Below are positions 38,301-46,636 of a DNA stretch of 64,000 nucleotides, piece after piece; position 1 is the stretch's first letter; every line of letters starts with the position of its first letter. The DNA comes from Siphonodentalium dalli (Eukaryota > Mollusca > Scaphopoda > Gadilida > Siphonodentaliidae). The stretch lies in NCBI GenBank assembly GCA_032622095.1, contig CP136064.1, positions 39,980,426 to 40,044,425 on the forward strand, written 5' to 3'. The notes beneath the pieces were generated by a model. It made no database searches. It had not been told where the DNA came from and saw only the letters and a list, made by a program, of their open reading frames with translations. The translations under genes and the position numbers were made by a program.

Positions 38301-41300
38301 GTTCCCCCGCTACATTTTGTTGGTAACTAAGACTAGAAAATATGATATAGACATTTGCAAATTCTAACTTCAGCGCAGCGTGGGGCAACATTTGTGGATT
38401 GACAATAATACTACAATTTTTGGCTTCTGTGCCAGATTTCACTTTCTTTTTAGTCGTCTTGACTTTGTGAACTTTGTGTGTGTGTGTATTGTTCCTTTTC
38501 TCTTTCCTCAAACCTAATTTTTTCAGATTAGAATCAGCTGTTTACTCAGCTTCTCCAACTTTTTCAAGTCATTCAATGCAATGCTTATGTCGGGATCTTG
38601 TTCGGCTTGCTTTCTATCTATCATACCTTTTACGATTTTCTGTTCATTTTGAAGCTTTCTCTGAAGACGTTCCTTTTTAGCTCTCAATTCTTGGCGGCGT
38701 TTTGTTTTTTCCACTTCCGCCAGCTGCTGTTGACCGAGTTTCGCAATATCCTCTAACAAGGCATTTTCGTCATCCTGACAATCTAATTCATCGAATTCGT
38801 CGTCGGGTTCGACTTTGACAGAATCATGTCAACTTCTGCAATCTCATCACAATCATGTAAAAAAAGTTTTATAGTTTTTCACTTTCGTGTCCCTCAATCC
38901 TGGTTTGTTTCGAGACGCCGGCTTCGATGACATCACTGATCAGCTGTTTCGGGTACTGTGTGGTGATTGATAGTCAATACATGTGCGTCAGTATTCAAGC
39001 CTGGGTATCTCAATATAAAATCCGGCGATCGTTGATCTATGGCCGCTTCTTCAAATTCGAAGCTCAAAAATATCGTCTTTGCCTCGTGAAGATTCATTCA
39101 AAAGTGATTCATAAAGAAAGATCAAAATTCGCGCGGAGTTATGGAAAACGATATCAGCCAATGAAATTCAAGGAATTTCATTTCACTCACGTGTGAACGT
39201 ACAGTGGTGAACATGAAAAGCTGTATGCGGGTGTCATGCTTATAAAGTAATTTTATTCAAATTTAACCGATGCAGGGGGTGATGTTGCACGGTTGTTATA
39301 AACTCATTGGTCATACAACTACTTTCAGTTTTAAATTCGTGCAGCCATGATGGGTGCGTAAAAAATATTACTTGAAGAATATAGTATTTTTGAGGTTCAA
39401 GTAATGTCAATTTAAATCGAATTCCGTCCACTCTTGACTTGTTCGTATAGCATAGTCCTTATCTCACACATGATGCACTATTATAACATCAATTTCAGGG
39501 ATACAACATATTGTGGGGTGACCTAACTGGAAACATTTTAGCAGGTAAGGTATTCATTTTTATCCATATAGCTATACCTCTTCTGTGCGGAAAGTAATTT
39601 GGAAGAAGGGATCAGAATAAGATTGGTCGATAAATACACAGAATGTATCTCTCATTATATACTTCCGCGACCAACACCAACCCATTATCGCACGTGTCGT
39701 TCAATATTTATTACACATCACCCGTCCAAGAATCCGTGAATTAGAAAAACAGACTTAAATGTTGCCTTGTTTTCTATAATGTGTGTTGCTGCTTTTATTT
39801 TAAAGTTTTGGTTTCATTGTTGAGGCGAATGCCATTTACGCCCTGTGACGTCAGCGGGATCCATATGGAACACAGCGAGAACATTGTACTTCTAGGAACA
39901 TGCGTACGCGTAATAAATACACGAAATACCGATATGCAGACTGTTTATACTCTCAAATAAACTTTCCAAAGTCATTGTGATTTATTAGCATATGAGACAA
40001 ACAATATATTTGACCACATCCGGAATACACTAATATGGCAGAGTTCAGTCCCCTCGCTGTGATGATCTGATTACTGCCATCACACATACAGAATGTGAGG
40101 ATATGTTATATGGTAAAAATAAAGAGCATTGGTCTCACTTCTGTTAATCAAACAGCTGGAAAATTGAGTATATATCATGTACTACGAAACATGTAGATCA
40201 ATTGTTCTGTATTTATAGATCTATCTTATCACTCCTTCAAACTCACGTGACATAATTAGAATAATGATATGGATTCCTGGCATCGCTGATATTTTACTGC
40301 AGCGATCAAACGCCAAATATGGTCGAGTACCACCTACTCACGGTGTAACAATTTTAAACCAGATTGTTTTAGCAGAAGAAATATAACATGGTTCAATTAA
40401 ATGACAGAACAATAATGGAATTACTGGAAGGTATTTGTAATAAAATAAATGATGATTGATAACCACTATTGAATTTTTACATAAATTCACGGTTTTCTGT
40501 ACCAATCCCTGTGGCTAAGTCCTTACTTATTTATCAACGGGTTTTTGGTGTTAGCTACTACGTACCATAACTCTACGTGAGAGAAAAAGAGTAATTATTC
40601 ATTTGGATTTCACTGTCATTGGGAGCTGAACATGTCTATTTTTGGCTGAAAAATCACCCTTTTCATGGAAAATATATATTTTGTTCAAACGCTATAATAT
40701 AAATGAATATCGCAATATGCTGGCTGGAACCGGATCTGTCAATCTGCATAACCACATAATTATTCATTCTTGACATTAGTCTCTTGACACATGTATGACA
40801 GATACTATGCTATTTCCGTGTTTGTTTTTAATTCCATTGAATTCAATTACCACTAATTCACCCAGTACTAATTTTATTAGTATTTTCGTTATTATAGTAG
40901 TATTATAACGATACCTGTCACGTGCAATTATCGTGTATTTTCTGTCTCATTATAGTACAAGCTCATATGTAGAATTAACCCTTTCTTTACTAAATACTCA
41001 TTGACGAGTAGTTCCCATAGAAAATGTTCAGATAATAAGCTCAACGAACGCTTGTAGAACATATTATCATGAACATGTCCCAGCAATGAATATGAATTCT
41101 TTTGCACTTGTGGTATCCTTGTATACGTCTGTCGTCAGCTCATTTTCCCTTAACACCCCTCCAAATGAATACTGGACCATTCCAGTATATACGTGTATAG
41201 CTGGGTAGGTGAATCCATTTAGTTTATAGAAAGGGTTGATAACAAAACAAATATTGCCAATATTTATGTTGAGAATCTTCTTTCAGATTACAAATCACCT

Positions 41301-41492
41301 GGTCCACCATCAGGAACACACAGATATCAGTTCTTCTTATACGAACAGAAGTGCAGTTACCTCAAGTTCCCACGTGATTTCGACTTGCAGAAGCGGTCAA
41401 ACTTCCCGCTTCATCACTTTACGGAAATGAATGAATTTTGTGATCCCGTAGCAACGTTTCAGTATTTATCTCCGCCTTTGAAACATTGGTGA
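22546..41492 (+). CDS. Secreted PEBP-family protein with acidic N-terminal region, four coding exons (whole gene)
   Basis: Coding exons 22546-23373, 30294-30392, 39499-39544 and 41287-41492 join to 393 codons (392 aa) with consistent phases (0, 0, 1) and canonical splice sites. The protein has a signal peptide (~1-23), an Asp/Glu-rich region (~77-200), and a C-terminal phosphatidylethanolamine-binding domain (~222-392) with DPDAP at 286-290, HWLHW at 299-303, and the PGPPxGTHRY block at 329-338. These are the two conserved PEBP ligand-pocket regions. The secreted, Cys-containing form resembles vertebrate PEBP4 most. Sequons include N116 (NDS) and N257 (NIT). Introns of 6.9, 9.1 and 1.7 kb are packed with mobile elements. 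The domain call is secure. Ligand and role are unknown, and the acidic extension is not part of the known family fold. Confidence 0.9.
23374..24004. other. PEBP intron 1, proximal part
   Basis: Intronic, with no repeat or ORF that I can support. Confidence 0.6.
24005..24345 (-). mobile_element. Non-autonomous ~340-bp repeat, motif type A (copy 1)
   Basis: Runs ATATCCTCGCGCAAATACGC ... CGGGAGAACGGGCTG. It is the reverse complement of the copy at 32170-32515, end to end, with moderate divergence. Internal motifs such as AAGCAGATAATGTGC recur in both orientations. No coding capacity. Confidence 0.8.
24700..25460. repeat. Diverged duplication with an inverted GTGCTGAAGGGTACACAGG core
   Basis: The segment TTTTTGCGTAACTGGTGGAAC... 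(about 24718-24860) recurs as TTTTTGCGCACCTGGCGGAAC... (about 25320-25455) in the same orientation. Between them, two copies of GTGCTGAAGGGTACACAGG (24980-25030) face two inverted copies (25198-25245). It lies within PEBP intron 1. Confidence 0.75.
25720..26350. repeat. ~130-bp tandem repeat (about 5 units) with TCAAGGTCA sites
   Basis: Units contain GGTAAAACGGACGGATTTCG, ATACCTAGGG, GAGTGTTTTGGACG and GTGACCCCGACCTGACC. Unit spacing is about 120-133 bp. Four of five units carry TTCAAGGTCAAAT and two also carry TGACCTTGA in the opposite orientation ~25 bp away. An ORF on the + strand (25895-26431) is a by-product of the repeat. It lies within PEBP intron 1. Confidence 0.9.
26351..28324. other. 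PEBP intron 1, no gene; a weak hairpin at about 27858-27950
   Basis: AT-rich. Short ORFs have no recognisable domain. Around 27858-27950 an imperfect hairpin has arms GGCGGGGAC...TTGTAAAAGACTCGAGCGC and GCGCTCTCGTGTTTGTACAA...GTCCCTGCC. Confidence 0.5.
28325..28714. mobile_element. piggyBac-like MITE, second copy, with two hairpin modules
   Basis: TTAA-bounded, left end TTAACCCTTTAACCAACA (one mismatch to the right end). The body is very similar to the 9123-9487 element, including the ~100-bp right arm. It contains two full-length oppositely oriented modules (28356-28422; 28494-28560) and ~25 bp more spacer. It lies within PEBP intron 1. Confidence 0.88.
29175..29545 (+). mobile_element. Non-autonomous ~370-bp repeat, motif type B
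   Basis: Shares scaffold blocks with the 24005 and 32170 copies (CGCTCTTTA, GTCCGCGCCAT, GAAATAACGGGTA, GCTTATTTCAGAATCAAA, GAGGATAT). Internal motifs are instead CCTATATGAGCTTATTTC and AAATAAGCTCATATAG types. No ORF. Confidence 0.7.
30060..30175. repeat. Degenerate hairpin related to the one at 52803
   Basis: GAGGAATAGTCCACTCG...CGGACTATTACTCCTC forms a hairpin. The flank TTGGCATATATCAACTCCAAGCCATACAT matches the flank of the hairpin at 52803-52929 (CATAGTCAACTCCAAGCCATTCAT). Confidence 0.7.
30294..30392 (+). CDS. PEBP gene exon 2 (DPDAP / HWLHW core)
   Basis: Acceptor TTGTTGTCTTCAG|GAT, donor GCA|GTGAGT; 33 codons, phase 0 at both ends. It encodes the strand with MVDPDAP and [10 protein letters not shown], the first conserved region of PEBP proteins. 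It has no ATG-initiated ORF of its own, so it is found only by its splice sites and motif. Confidence 0.9.
30393..31379. other. PEBP intron 2, proximal part
   Basis: AT-rich intron with no supported gene or clear repeat. Confidence 0.5.
31380..32043 (-). pseudogene. DIRS-type (tyrosine-recombinase retroelement) reverse transcriptase relic
   Basis: Read on the - strand from 32043, a frame of ~88 codons without stops contains [26 protein letters not shown] and VDLSRAY, the N-terminal pattern of DIRS/Ngaro RTs. Downstream, another stretch encodes [11 protein letters not shown] and the catalytic NYIDDLAG (about 31630), then [12 protein letters not shown] (about 31490). Frames are interrupted, so it is dead. 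I saw no recombinase domain. It continues the gag-like relic to the right, which the copia-like insertion splits. Confidence 0.75.
32170..32515 (+). mobile_element. Non-autonomous ~345-bp repeat, motif type A (copy 2)
   Basis: Full-length inverted counterpart of 24005-24345: CAGCCTGTTCTCCCC ... GCGTATTTGCGCGAGGATAT. Internal motifs are CCATTATCTGCTTATTTCAG and ATTATGTG types. It probably inserted into the DIRS relic between its gag and RT regions. Confidence 0.8.
32982..33433 (-). pseudogene. DIRS-like gag relic, 3' part
   Basis: On the - strand, open stretches encode [18 protein letters not shown] and [15 protein letters not shown] (33190-33378), then a Cys/His-containing stretch and a basic [11 protein letters not shown] tail (32982-33203). 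It continues, across the copia-like insertion, the coding sequence of 38055-38900 and leads toward the DIRS RT. Frame breaks show decay. Confidence 0.55.
33214..33433 (-). repeat. Left copy of a ~215-bp direct duplication flanking the copia-like element
   Basis: Starts GGGCTTACTAGTAACCGTAG and ends CCCATTCCTTTCTAC. It matches 38055-38268 with scattered differences. It is part of the gag relic, not of the LTR. Confidence 0.85.
33431..33622 (-). repeat. 3' LTR of the copia-like element
   Basis: Aligns along its length with 37863-38054 (shared TCATCAACTACACTG, GCACTTCCTGTTTCTG, GGAATGGGAAGTGGAACAG). The outer edge is degenerate (TACAAAT against TGTAAAAT). Immediately to the right is the pyrimidine-rich CTCCCTCTTCTTTCTTTTCTC, a polypurine tract on the element's strand. 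Confidence 0.85.
34342..35225 (-). pseudogene. Copia-like reverse transcriptase, broken
   Basis: On the - strand, the 35225 end encodes [12 protein letters not shown] and [11 protein letters not shown], the Ty1/copia RT opening. After stops near 34.9-35.0 kb, 34342-34830 encodes the catalytic [11 protein letters not shown], then FKYLGLNV and [11 protein letters not shown]. RNase H beyond 34342 is not clear. Confidence 0.85.
35955..36884 (-). pseudogene. Copia-like integrase with one in-frame stop
   Basis: A single frame from 36884 to 35955 broken only by TGA at 36336-36338. N-terminal zinc-binding H/H/C/C ([12 protein letters not shown], then CYEIC), then the catalytic core with Asp in VAMDLISF, Asp in LSDNGSDF and Glu in VRERYNG. 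The following ORF at 35232-35696 is the acidic linker region before RT. Confidence 0.85.
37080..37751 (-). pseudogene. Copia-like gag and protease, broken
   Basis: 37419-37751 encodes a helical gag-like segment ([25 protein letters not shown]). 37201-37443 carries a further gag part in another frame. At about 37090-37160 the - strand reads [17 protein letters not shown] and then a stop, matching the copia aspartic-protease active site DSG. Confidence 0.7.
37851..37862 (-). other. Primer-binding site of the copia-like element
   Basis: TGGTAGCAGAGC on the - strand sits directly after the 5' LTR. It differs by one base from TGGTATCAGAGC, the initiator-Met tRNA primer site common in copia elements. 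Confidence 0.75.
37863..38054 (-). repeat. 5' LTR of the copia-like element
   Basis: Bounded TG...CA on the + strand (TGTAAAATTAG ... GAAAGCA). Aligns with 33431-33622. Confidence 0.85.
38055..38268 (-). repeat. Right copy of the ~215-bp direct duplication flanking the copia-like element
   Basis: GGGCTTACTTGTGACCGTAG ... CCCATTCCTTTCTAC, the counterpart of 33214-33433. Differences include an indel near AATCCGAATAAAATG/AATAATG. Confidence 0.85.
38055..38900 (-). pseudogene. DIRS-like gag relic, 5' part
   Basis: From 38900 the - strand encodes an acidic lead ([18 protein letters not shown]), a coiled-coil rich in Lys/Glu/Gln (38523-38759), then in another frame a basic stretch and a conserved-looking core with [18 protein letters not shown] and GRVALLKRI (38221-38511). 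I attribute it to the DIRS element by order and position. The family assignment of this gag is less sure than that of the RT. Confidence 0.55.
39499..39544 (+). CDS. PEBP gene exon 3
   Basis: Acceptor AATTTCAG|GGATAC, donor GCAG|GTAAGG; 46 nt, 15 codons plus one base. Encodes [15 protein letters not shown], the link between the HWLHW region and the GTHRY block in PEBP proteins. The phase fits exons 2 and 4 exactly. Confidence 0.85.
39600..40200. repeat. Diverged dispersed repeats in PEBP intron 3
   Basis: 39690-39900 matches 13490-13740 (CACGTGTCGTTC..T.TTTATTACAC, GTTGAGGCGAA). 40000-40130 matches 50690-50800 (GTTCAGTCCCC, TCTGATTACTGCCA, ACAGAATGTGAGGA). Both are weak but collinear. Confidence 0.5.
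41287..41492 (+). CDS. PEBP gene exon 4 (GTHRY block, C-terminus)
   Basis: Acceptor CTTTCAG|ATTAC. Completes the GAT codon with the last base of exon 3 and runs 68 codons to TGA at 41490-41492. It encodes [20 protein letters not shown], the second conserved PEBP region, then a C-terminal part with HHFTEMNEF and DPVATFQY, typical of the family end. Confidence 0.92.
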
Positions 41493-41562
41493 GTTTTCGT
41501 CATATTTAAATATGTCAGCGATATTTTAGCCACGACACCCTTCGTGCCATCTTATAGAAGTT

Positions 41563-41568
41563 AATAAA
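41563..41568 (+). terminator. Polyadenylation signal of the PEBP gene
   Basis: AATAAA 71 bp after the stop codon, in the expected place for a short 3' UTR. Confidence 0.5.
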
Positions 41569-42751
41569 TCTAATACAGGGCGTACTTAGAAGTCTAGAAC
41601 TATTTCATTACCCGTTTTTATTTAAGAGTATGAATTAGGAGAGAAGAGACCGTAACTTGAGTAACTACATAATTTGCATTGAAGTATAATCTGACAATTA
41701 GAGCGTATAGTTTAAAGGCACGGGCGGCGGTCGTTGCAGAAATATTCATATCTGTTCAAATCGCCATCAACAGAAGGTATATTAAAATATATATAGTTTT
41801 GTTCATATGCCAAACATAATCAGCGCGTAAATAGTATATTGTCGTCAAGACGTACGATGGTGTACGTGAACAAGAACCTGCTCGTGTTACCGAAGTTCTG
41901 CTTCTGTTTACATAACACAGCGCAATTCTATTGGTTAATCACACACAAATGATATAAACGCTCTTTATTATTTCCATATCAGGAAAACAGTAACAAAAAC
42001 GCTCTTTATGTTGACCATATCCGGATCTAAACAAAAGACAGGTTCTGTAACATTTTTTGATTTTGTTTACATAACAAAGAAAAACATTTGGCAATAACAT
42101 ACTGTTTATGCCATATTTCTGATTGGTATAAGAACAAGGTCTGTCAATATTTTACTATTCTTTCTGTTTATGACGGTTTTTGACGGAGCTGAATATTTTA
42201 ACAGCATACCCACCGCCAACGCCGCCCTTATCTTTAAACATGTTTATTCGCCTCAATATAATATAGAAATATCGGGCAATGGGTTTGAGGGATGAGTACA
42301 GAAGTCACTTTCTCGCACTACTTCTCATATTAGACAACACACACAAACTAATTACATTCAGAATGACAAAAATATTTGGGCGGATCAAGCGAAATAATAA
42401 AATTATTTTATTTGTGCCGTTTATTCTTCGATACAGCCTACACAACAGTCAGGATAAATTCAGATAATAATAGATTTGGTAAAAATTGGATTATGGTCAT
42501 TTTAGTGGGATATGAACTATTCATATGCAGTTGTAAAATTCACCCCGCCCATATGTATACAAAACCAGGGCTGGGAAACCTACGCCATCATTTGCTCGTA
42601 AATGGCTAGAAGATATCACACCTGGCAATTTCAACATTCGTTTTATTTCTTCTATATTTTACAAAGAATTCAGCAAGCTATTAGACTAATCAGATATCAC
42701 AACAACTCACATCGGATACTGCCAAAACCGGGTATCGAACATATTTGTTTT
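41569..42751. other. Intergenic, no supported gene
   Basis: AT-rich. Several GCTCTTTAT...ACATAAC blocks recur around 41.9-42.1 kb. Overlapping short ORFs at 42279-42790 show no domain. Confidence 0.5.
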
Positions 42752-43310
42752 AAAACTTTTATGACGGGAGCTGCACTGGCGCAATATTAAAAACCCTGTT
42801 ACAATTATGTGCATTCTATTATATATGTGAGTCGACCATAGATCGCCTCGCATATATAAGAGAATGCAATGACATTCTTTAACAATTATTATCATTTTTT
42901 CTTACATTTTTTTTATCATTTCTTATATATTTTTTCTTACATTCTATAGCAATTTTTATCATTCTGATATTCTTTAACAATTTATAATGTTTTCTTACAT
43001 TCTTTAAAATATTGTAATTTTTTATCATTTTTTTCTTACATTCTTTATCAATTTTTATCATTTTTTCTTACAATCTTTAAAAAATATTTTTTTTTTTAAC
43101 TATATTTCTTATATTCCTTAACAAATTTTATCATTTGTTTTTCATTTTTCTTACATTTTTTAACAATTATAAAAAATATATAAAATTTGTTACGCTAATG
43201 CATTCTCTTATATAGGCGAGGCGACCTATGGTCGACTCGCAAATATAAGAAAATTCATTGGCACAGGGTTTTCGCAAAAATTCAGGAAGCTCCCGTCATG
43301 AAAGTGTTAA
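42752..43310. mobile_element. Foldback element with two diverged hairpin modules
   Basis: The outer inverted ends are AAACTTTTATGACGGGAGCT and AGCTCCCGTCATGAAAGTGTT. Inside are diverged modules at about 42809-42870 and 43195-43261, separated by an AT-rich tract with repeated TTTTTCTTACATTCTTTA. This is the most decayed carrier of the module in the window, and its ends match neither the 9.1-kb nor the 11.9-kb type. Confidence 0.75.
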
Positions 43311-44023
43311 GGAGGTTTTGACGTTAAAATTTCACAACGTCGAAAAACGGTGACCGAAGTATATCCTCTCCACAGTAATGTTTATATGGGAACGGGATTC
43401 ATATTGAGATAGCAAAATTTATACATAATAGCTCATTCGTTATCTTTATGTTATTTCGTTATTTATATAGGTGAAGAATACGATGGATATTAACTTCGAT
43501 GTTATTTTCGATATATACATGTAGCTAAATGCATCTTTACTTTTCCAGATTTCAACAAGCAGGCAAAGCAACTTAATGCCAGACAAAGATGATAGAAGTG
43601 CGACCTCACATAGCGCAGTATTAACCACATCATTTATATATGCAATCATTCTTTGTAAAATATCAGAACGAAGTACGCATTTTATGTCTTCGAAACTATC
43701 TGATAAAAATGGGGGAAGTGTTGCGGGTCGCAACTTGCGGTCGAACGCAGAGCTGGGATGTCATCCGGCACATTGCCTCCACCCAGGTCAACACAGTTTA
43801 TGGTATCTTTAGAATCGATAATTCGACAAATGGATCACATTTAAAAACTGATCTAATGGCGAAAATTTATACCCAATTTCATTGACATCAATATTAATAT
43901 TCGCCAATTTGGGAATGAAGAACTTCATGGGCCCACCAATAGACATAAAAAATAAATTGTGGGTGGCTATCTCTGTTTAATAAAATAACAAAAATGCTCG
44001 AATAATGAAAAATAAATAGAGGA
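43311..44023. other. Intergenic, no supported gene
   Basis: ORFs at 43446-43885 on both strands overlap each other and show no recognisable domain. Confidence 0.45.
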
Positions 44024-44953
44024 TATCCACACTTTTTCAGTGGATATGGGTTATATCTCATGAGTGATGACAAAACATTGAATTTCCACGAGTGGCTTTA
44101 TCCACGAGTGGAAATTCAAATGTTTTGTCATCACGAATGAGATTTAACCCATATCCACTGAAAAAGTGTGGATATTCTGTTTATTATATACTTTAGTTAC
44201 TTGCCTATGGCCCACAATTAATGTCAATACATCAGAAATTTCAAGCTGATATCACTCACTAGTGGGATATCACTTATATCTCACTGCTAAAACCTTATAA
44301 TTCATGGGCAAGTATATAATAAAGATGTCTATCGTAATTGCCAATGGTATCTGATTTCCAAGTCGAAAAGTATCGAAAATGTTATTGTTCTTTTTTCTAT
44401 TGATTTATGATTGTTAAATAGGTGAACATATCTAAAAATTTGGAAGACATATTTTGAGAAAAACAATTTCGAAATGACAGAAATTGTAGCAATACTTCAA
44501 AGGCTTTAAAGATTCACTGCCCGGTTTGACACCAAATTAGTCAAATTTCCCAAGTTAATTCTCAACTTACTCATCATTGTTCATATAGCATAGACATCGC
44601 GAAAGTACGCAAAAACATCAAGAAGTAATACGTAGAAAACGATCACAAATTCCACAATGGACAACGCTCTTTATTATAATACTTGTCCATGAATTATAAG
44701 GTTTTAGCAGTGAGATATAAGTGATATCCCACTAGTGAGTGATATCAGCTTGAAATTTCTGATGTATTGACATTCATTGGGTAAAGTATATAATAAACAG
44801 AATATCCACACTTTTTCAGTGGATATGGGTTAAATCACATTCGTGATGACAAAACATTTGAATTTCCACTCGTGTCTAAAGCCACTCGTGGAAATTCAAT
44901 GTTTTGTAATCACTCATGAGATATAACCCATATCCACTGAAAAAGTGTGGATA
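44024..44953. mobile_element. ~930-bp nested foldback: a hairpin at each end of a larger inverted repeat
   Basis: Hairpins at 44024-44174 and 44803-44953 are each palindromic (TATCCACACTTTTTCAGTGG ... and complement). Their inner flanks 44175-44326 and 44669-44802 are also inverted copies (GAAATTTCAAGCTGATATCA; CACTAGTGGGATATCAC). The unpaired centre is ~340 bp. A diverged single hairpin of the same family is at 56600-56740. It ends ~430 bp before the 3' end of channel gene 3. Confidence 0.88.
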
Positions 44954-45386
44954 CAGACCGCTTTTGTGCGAAGGAAGCAAGGAGAGATTGTTTATTCCAC
45001 TACGTTCGGGAGACGTAGTATATTTATTGGGCTCGAATCTAATTATTGTGGTTTTATTGTGTCAAATTGGACAGGACCTCTTTAAATGGGTACTGTACAC
45101 TAAATCCGGTCATTTGTGGGACCATCTCCTTTTATACTCAACAGAATACATGCAACAAATGAATGAATTTGAGCCACGAGTTAGTGCAAAATACACGTGT
45201 GTGCTCTATGAACGATGGAAACAACATGGTAATTATAATGAAATTGAATTTATGACTCCAGTTGATGCATATATTCTATTGAGTATAAAAGGAGATGGTC
45301 CCATGAATGGTCAGATTTAGTGTACAGTGCCCCTTTAAGTTATACTCTCGAAATACATTGTTAAGATTGTTGGATGTTCCTCGACC

Positions 45387-46541
45387 TCACAGTTGGTATC
45401 CGACAATCGCCATACAACACATTGTCAGTGTGGCCATAATAAAGAGAAGGCTCCAAAAGAACAGTGCATCCGCATATGACGTCACTTGTTGCCATGTCAT
45501 TTCACCCGTTGCCTCACTCCTGTCAATTTTATAGTTGTGCTTCTTTCTTCGAAGGCAGAAACACATCCAGCGTGGGACCTTGCAATTTGTATGATATAGC
45601 TTTAATGTCAAGGCCGTGAGTATTACAATTAACGCACTGAGACTAATCATGATTGCCACATACACTGTTAATATCGAAATAGATTCGCCGTTCTTGGGCA
45701 TAGAGCTCGAGATCACAGTCATAAAAACAGCGAATGACAGTAGGACAGTGATTGAGTAAGAGAGTCTTTCTCCCGATTCGACCGGAACCTTGAATACGAT
45801 AACATTCAGAACGGAGAGCAAAATCACGGGAAGAATAGTATCCAAAACATACATTTCTGGAGTTCGTTTTAAGAAGATTTTGAATGCAACTTCAGTATAG
45901 TTGTTATGTCTTGAGATACTACAGTCAGTATCGGTCAGTTTCCAAACTCCATTTTGAATTAGTTTATCGGTATCGAGGCACTTCGGGCTGAAGTTCCAAT
46001 CAACTGCGGGAAAACCGTATGTCCAAGAACCTACGTGGATCTCACATCGTTGTGTGTCAAATGGGAAATACTTCATGTCAACAGCGCATACCGTTTTGTA
46101 AACCCCTCCTGCGTACCAGCGTACAGTTCCGTCACTGAACACTTCCAGTCGAACAAATTCTGGTGAAATATCCTGCAGTCCGCTGTGGAAATTTATAATT
46201 GCGACATCTGGAAGCCAAACGTCCTTCTGTGTAAGGACTAGTTCATCTTCACCTCCAAATTCACGTTCGTTCCATGTTAACAAATCATCGGTCCAGGTTA
46301 TTGTGAAATATCCACTGGTTGAAATGAACTGTTGGAGTTCGTTAAACTCAATAATACCTTTGATGTTGAAGTCAACATTTATCGTGATAGTTGTATTCTT
46401 TCCTGCTGGTCGTAGCTTAGGATTGTAATTTTTCATTAAGTGGTCAAGAAGCTTTGCATTCTCCATCGGCTCAGCTATTGCTTTCACATTAACAATGCTC
46501 GTCAAAACTAAGACGCAACCGACAAGACAACGGCAATCCAT
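45387..46541 (-). CDS. nAChR-like Cys-loop ligand-gated ion channel subunit, intronless (channel gene 3)
   Basis: A 384-aa channel subunit. Signal peptide ~1-23; loop D TWTDDLLTWN; WLPD at 109-112; Cys-loop C152-C166; GSWTY at 171-175 keeps the loop-B Trp; M1 ~232-251; M2 ~259-279 with -1' Glu, 9' Leu, 11' Phe and 20' Ser; M3 ~288-316; M4 ~356-382. Loop C has a single Cys (C207) and no CC pair, and the loop-A aromatic is Ile117. An additional C188 is unpaired by homology. The M3-M4 loop is ~40 residues. The start is ATG 46541 (the frame opens upstream without an ATG). Its first 261 bp and 95 bp of 5' flank are duplicated beyond an adjacent LINE, yet this copy is intact. It may have lost its distal promoter to the insertion. 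Confidence 0.93.
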   Translation of the reverse strand: MDCRCLVGCVLVLTSIVNVKAIAEPMENAKLLDHLMKNYNPKLRPAGKNTTITINVDFNIKGIIEFNELQQFISTSGYFTITWTDDLLTWNEREFGGEDELVLTQKDVWLPDVAIINFHSGLQDISPEFVRLEVFSDGTVRWYAGGVYKTVCAVDMKYFPFDTQRCEIHVGSWTYGFPAVDWNFSPKCLDTDKLIQNGVWKLTDTDCSISRHNNYTEVAFKIFLKRTPEMYVLDTILPVILLSVLNVIVFKVPVESGERLSYSITVLLSFAVFMTVISSSMPKNGESISILTVYVAIMISLSALIVILTALTLKLYHTNCKVPRWMCFCLRRKKHNYKIDRSEATGEMTWQQVTSYADALFFWSLLFIMATLTMCCMAIVGYQL

Positions 46542-46636
46542 TGTATAGATGAGCCGATTTTCCAAAGCACTAGTACGGTGTATATACTAAACTTAAACTG
46601 AGTCTACATAGTATCAAATCCCGTATATCAACATCA
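46281..46636. repeat. 356-bp direct duplication, left copy (target-site-like)
   Basis: Starts CAAATCATCGGTCCAGG and ends CCGTATATCAACATCA. Reading it against 49796-50151 base by base, I found no mismatch or indel. It covers the first 87 codons of channel gene 3 plus 95 bp upstream, and it abuts the 5' end of the LINE. Confidence 0.93.
46580..46588 (-). promoter_or_regulatory. Candidate TATA element of channel gene 3
   Basis: AGTATATAC on the - strand ~40 bp before the ATG, inside the duplicated 356 bp, so both copies carry it. Weak evidence by composition alone. Confidence 0.25.

Noticed and set aside
43446-43885. Overlapping ORFs on both strands
   Set aside because: Mutually overlapping and without domains; I could not relate them to the channel genes.
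44916-45320. 134-codon + strand ORF next to the foldback
   Set aside because: Its start codon lies within the foldback and no domain is visible; could be chance.
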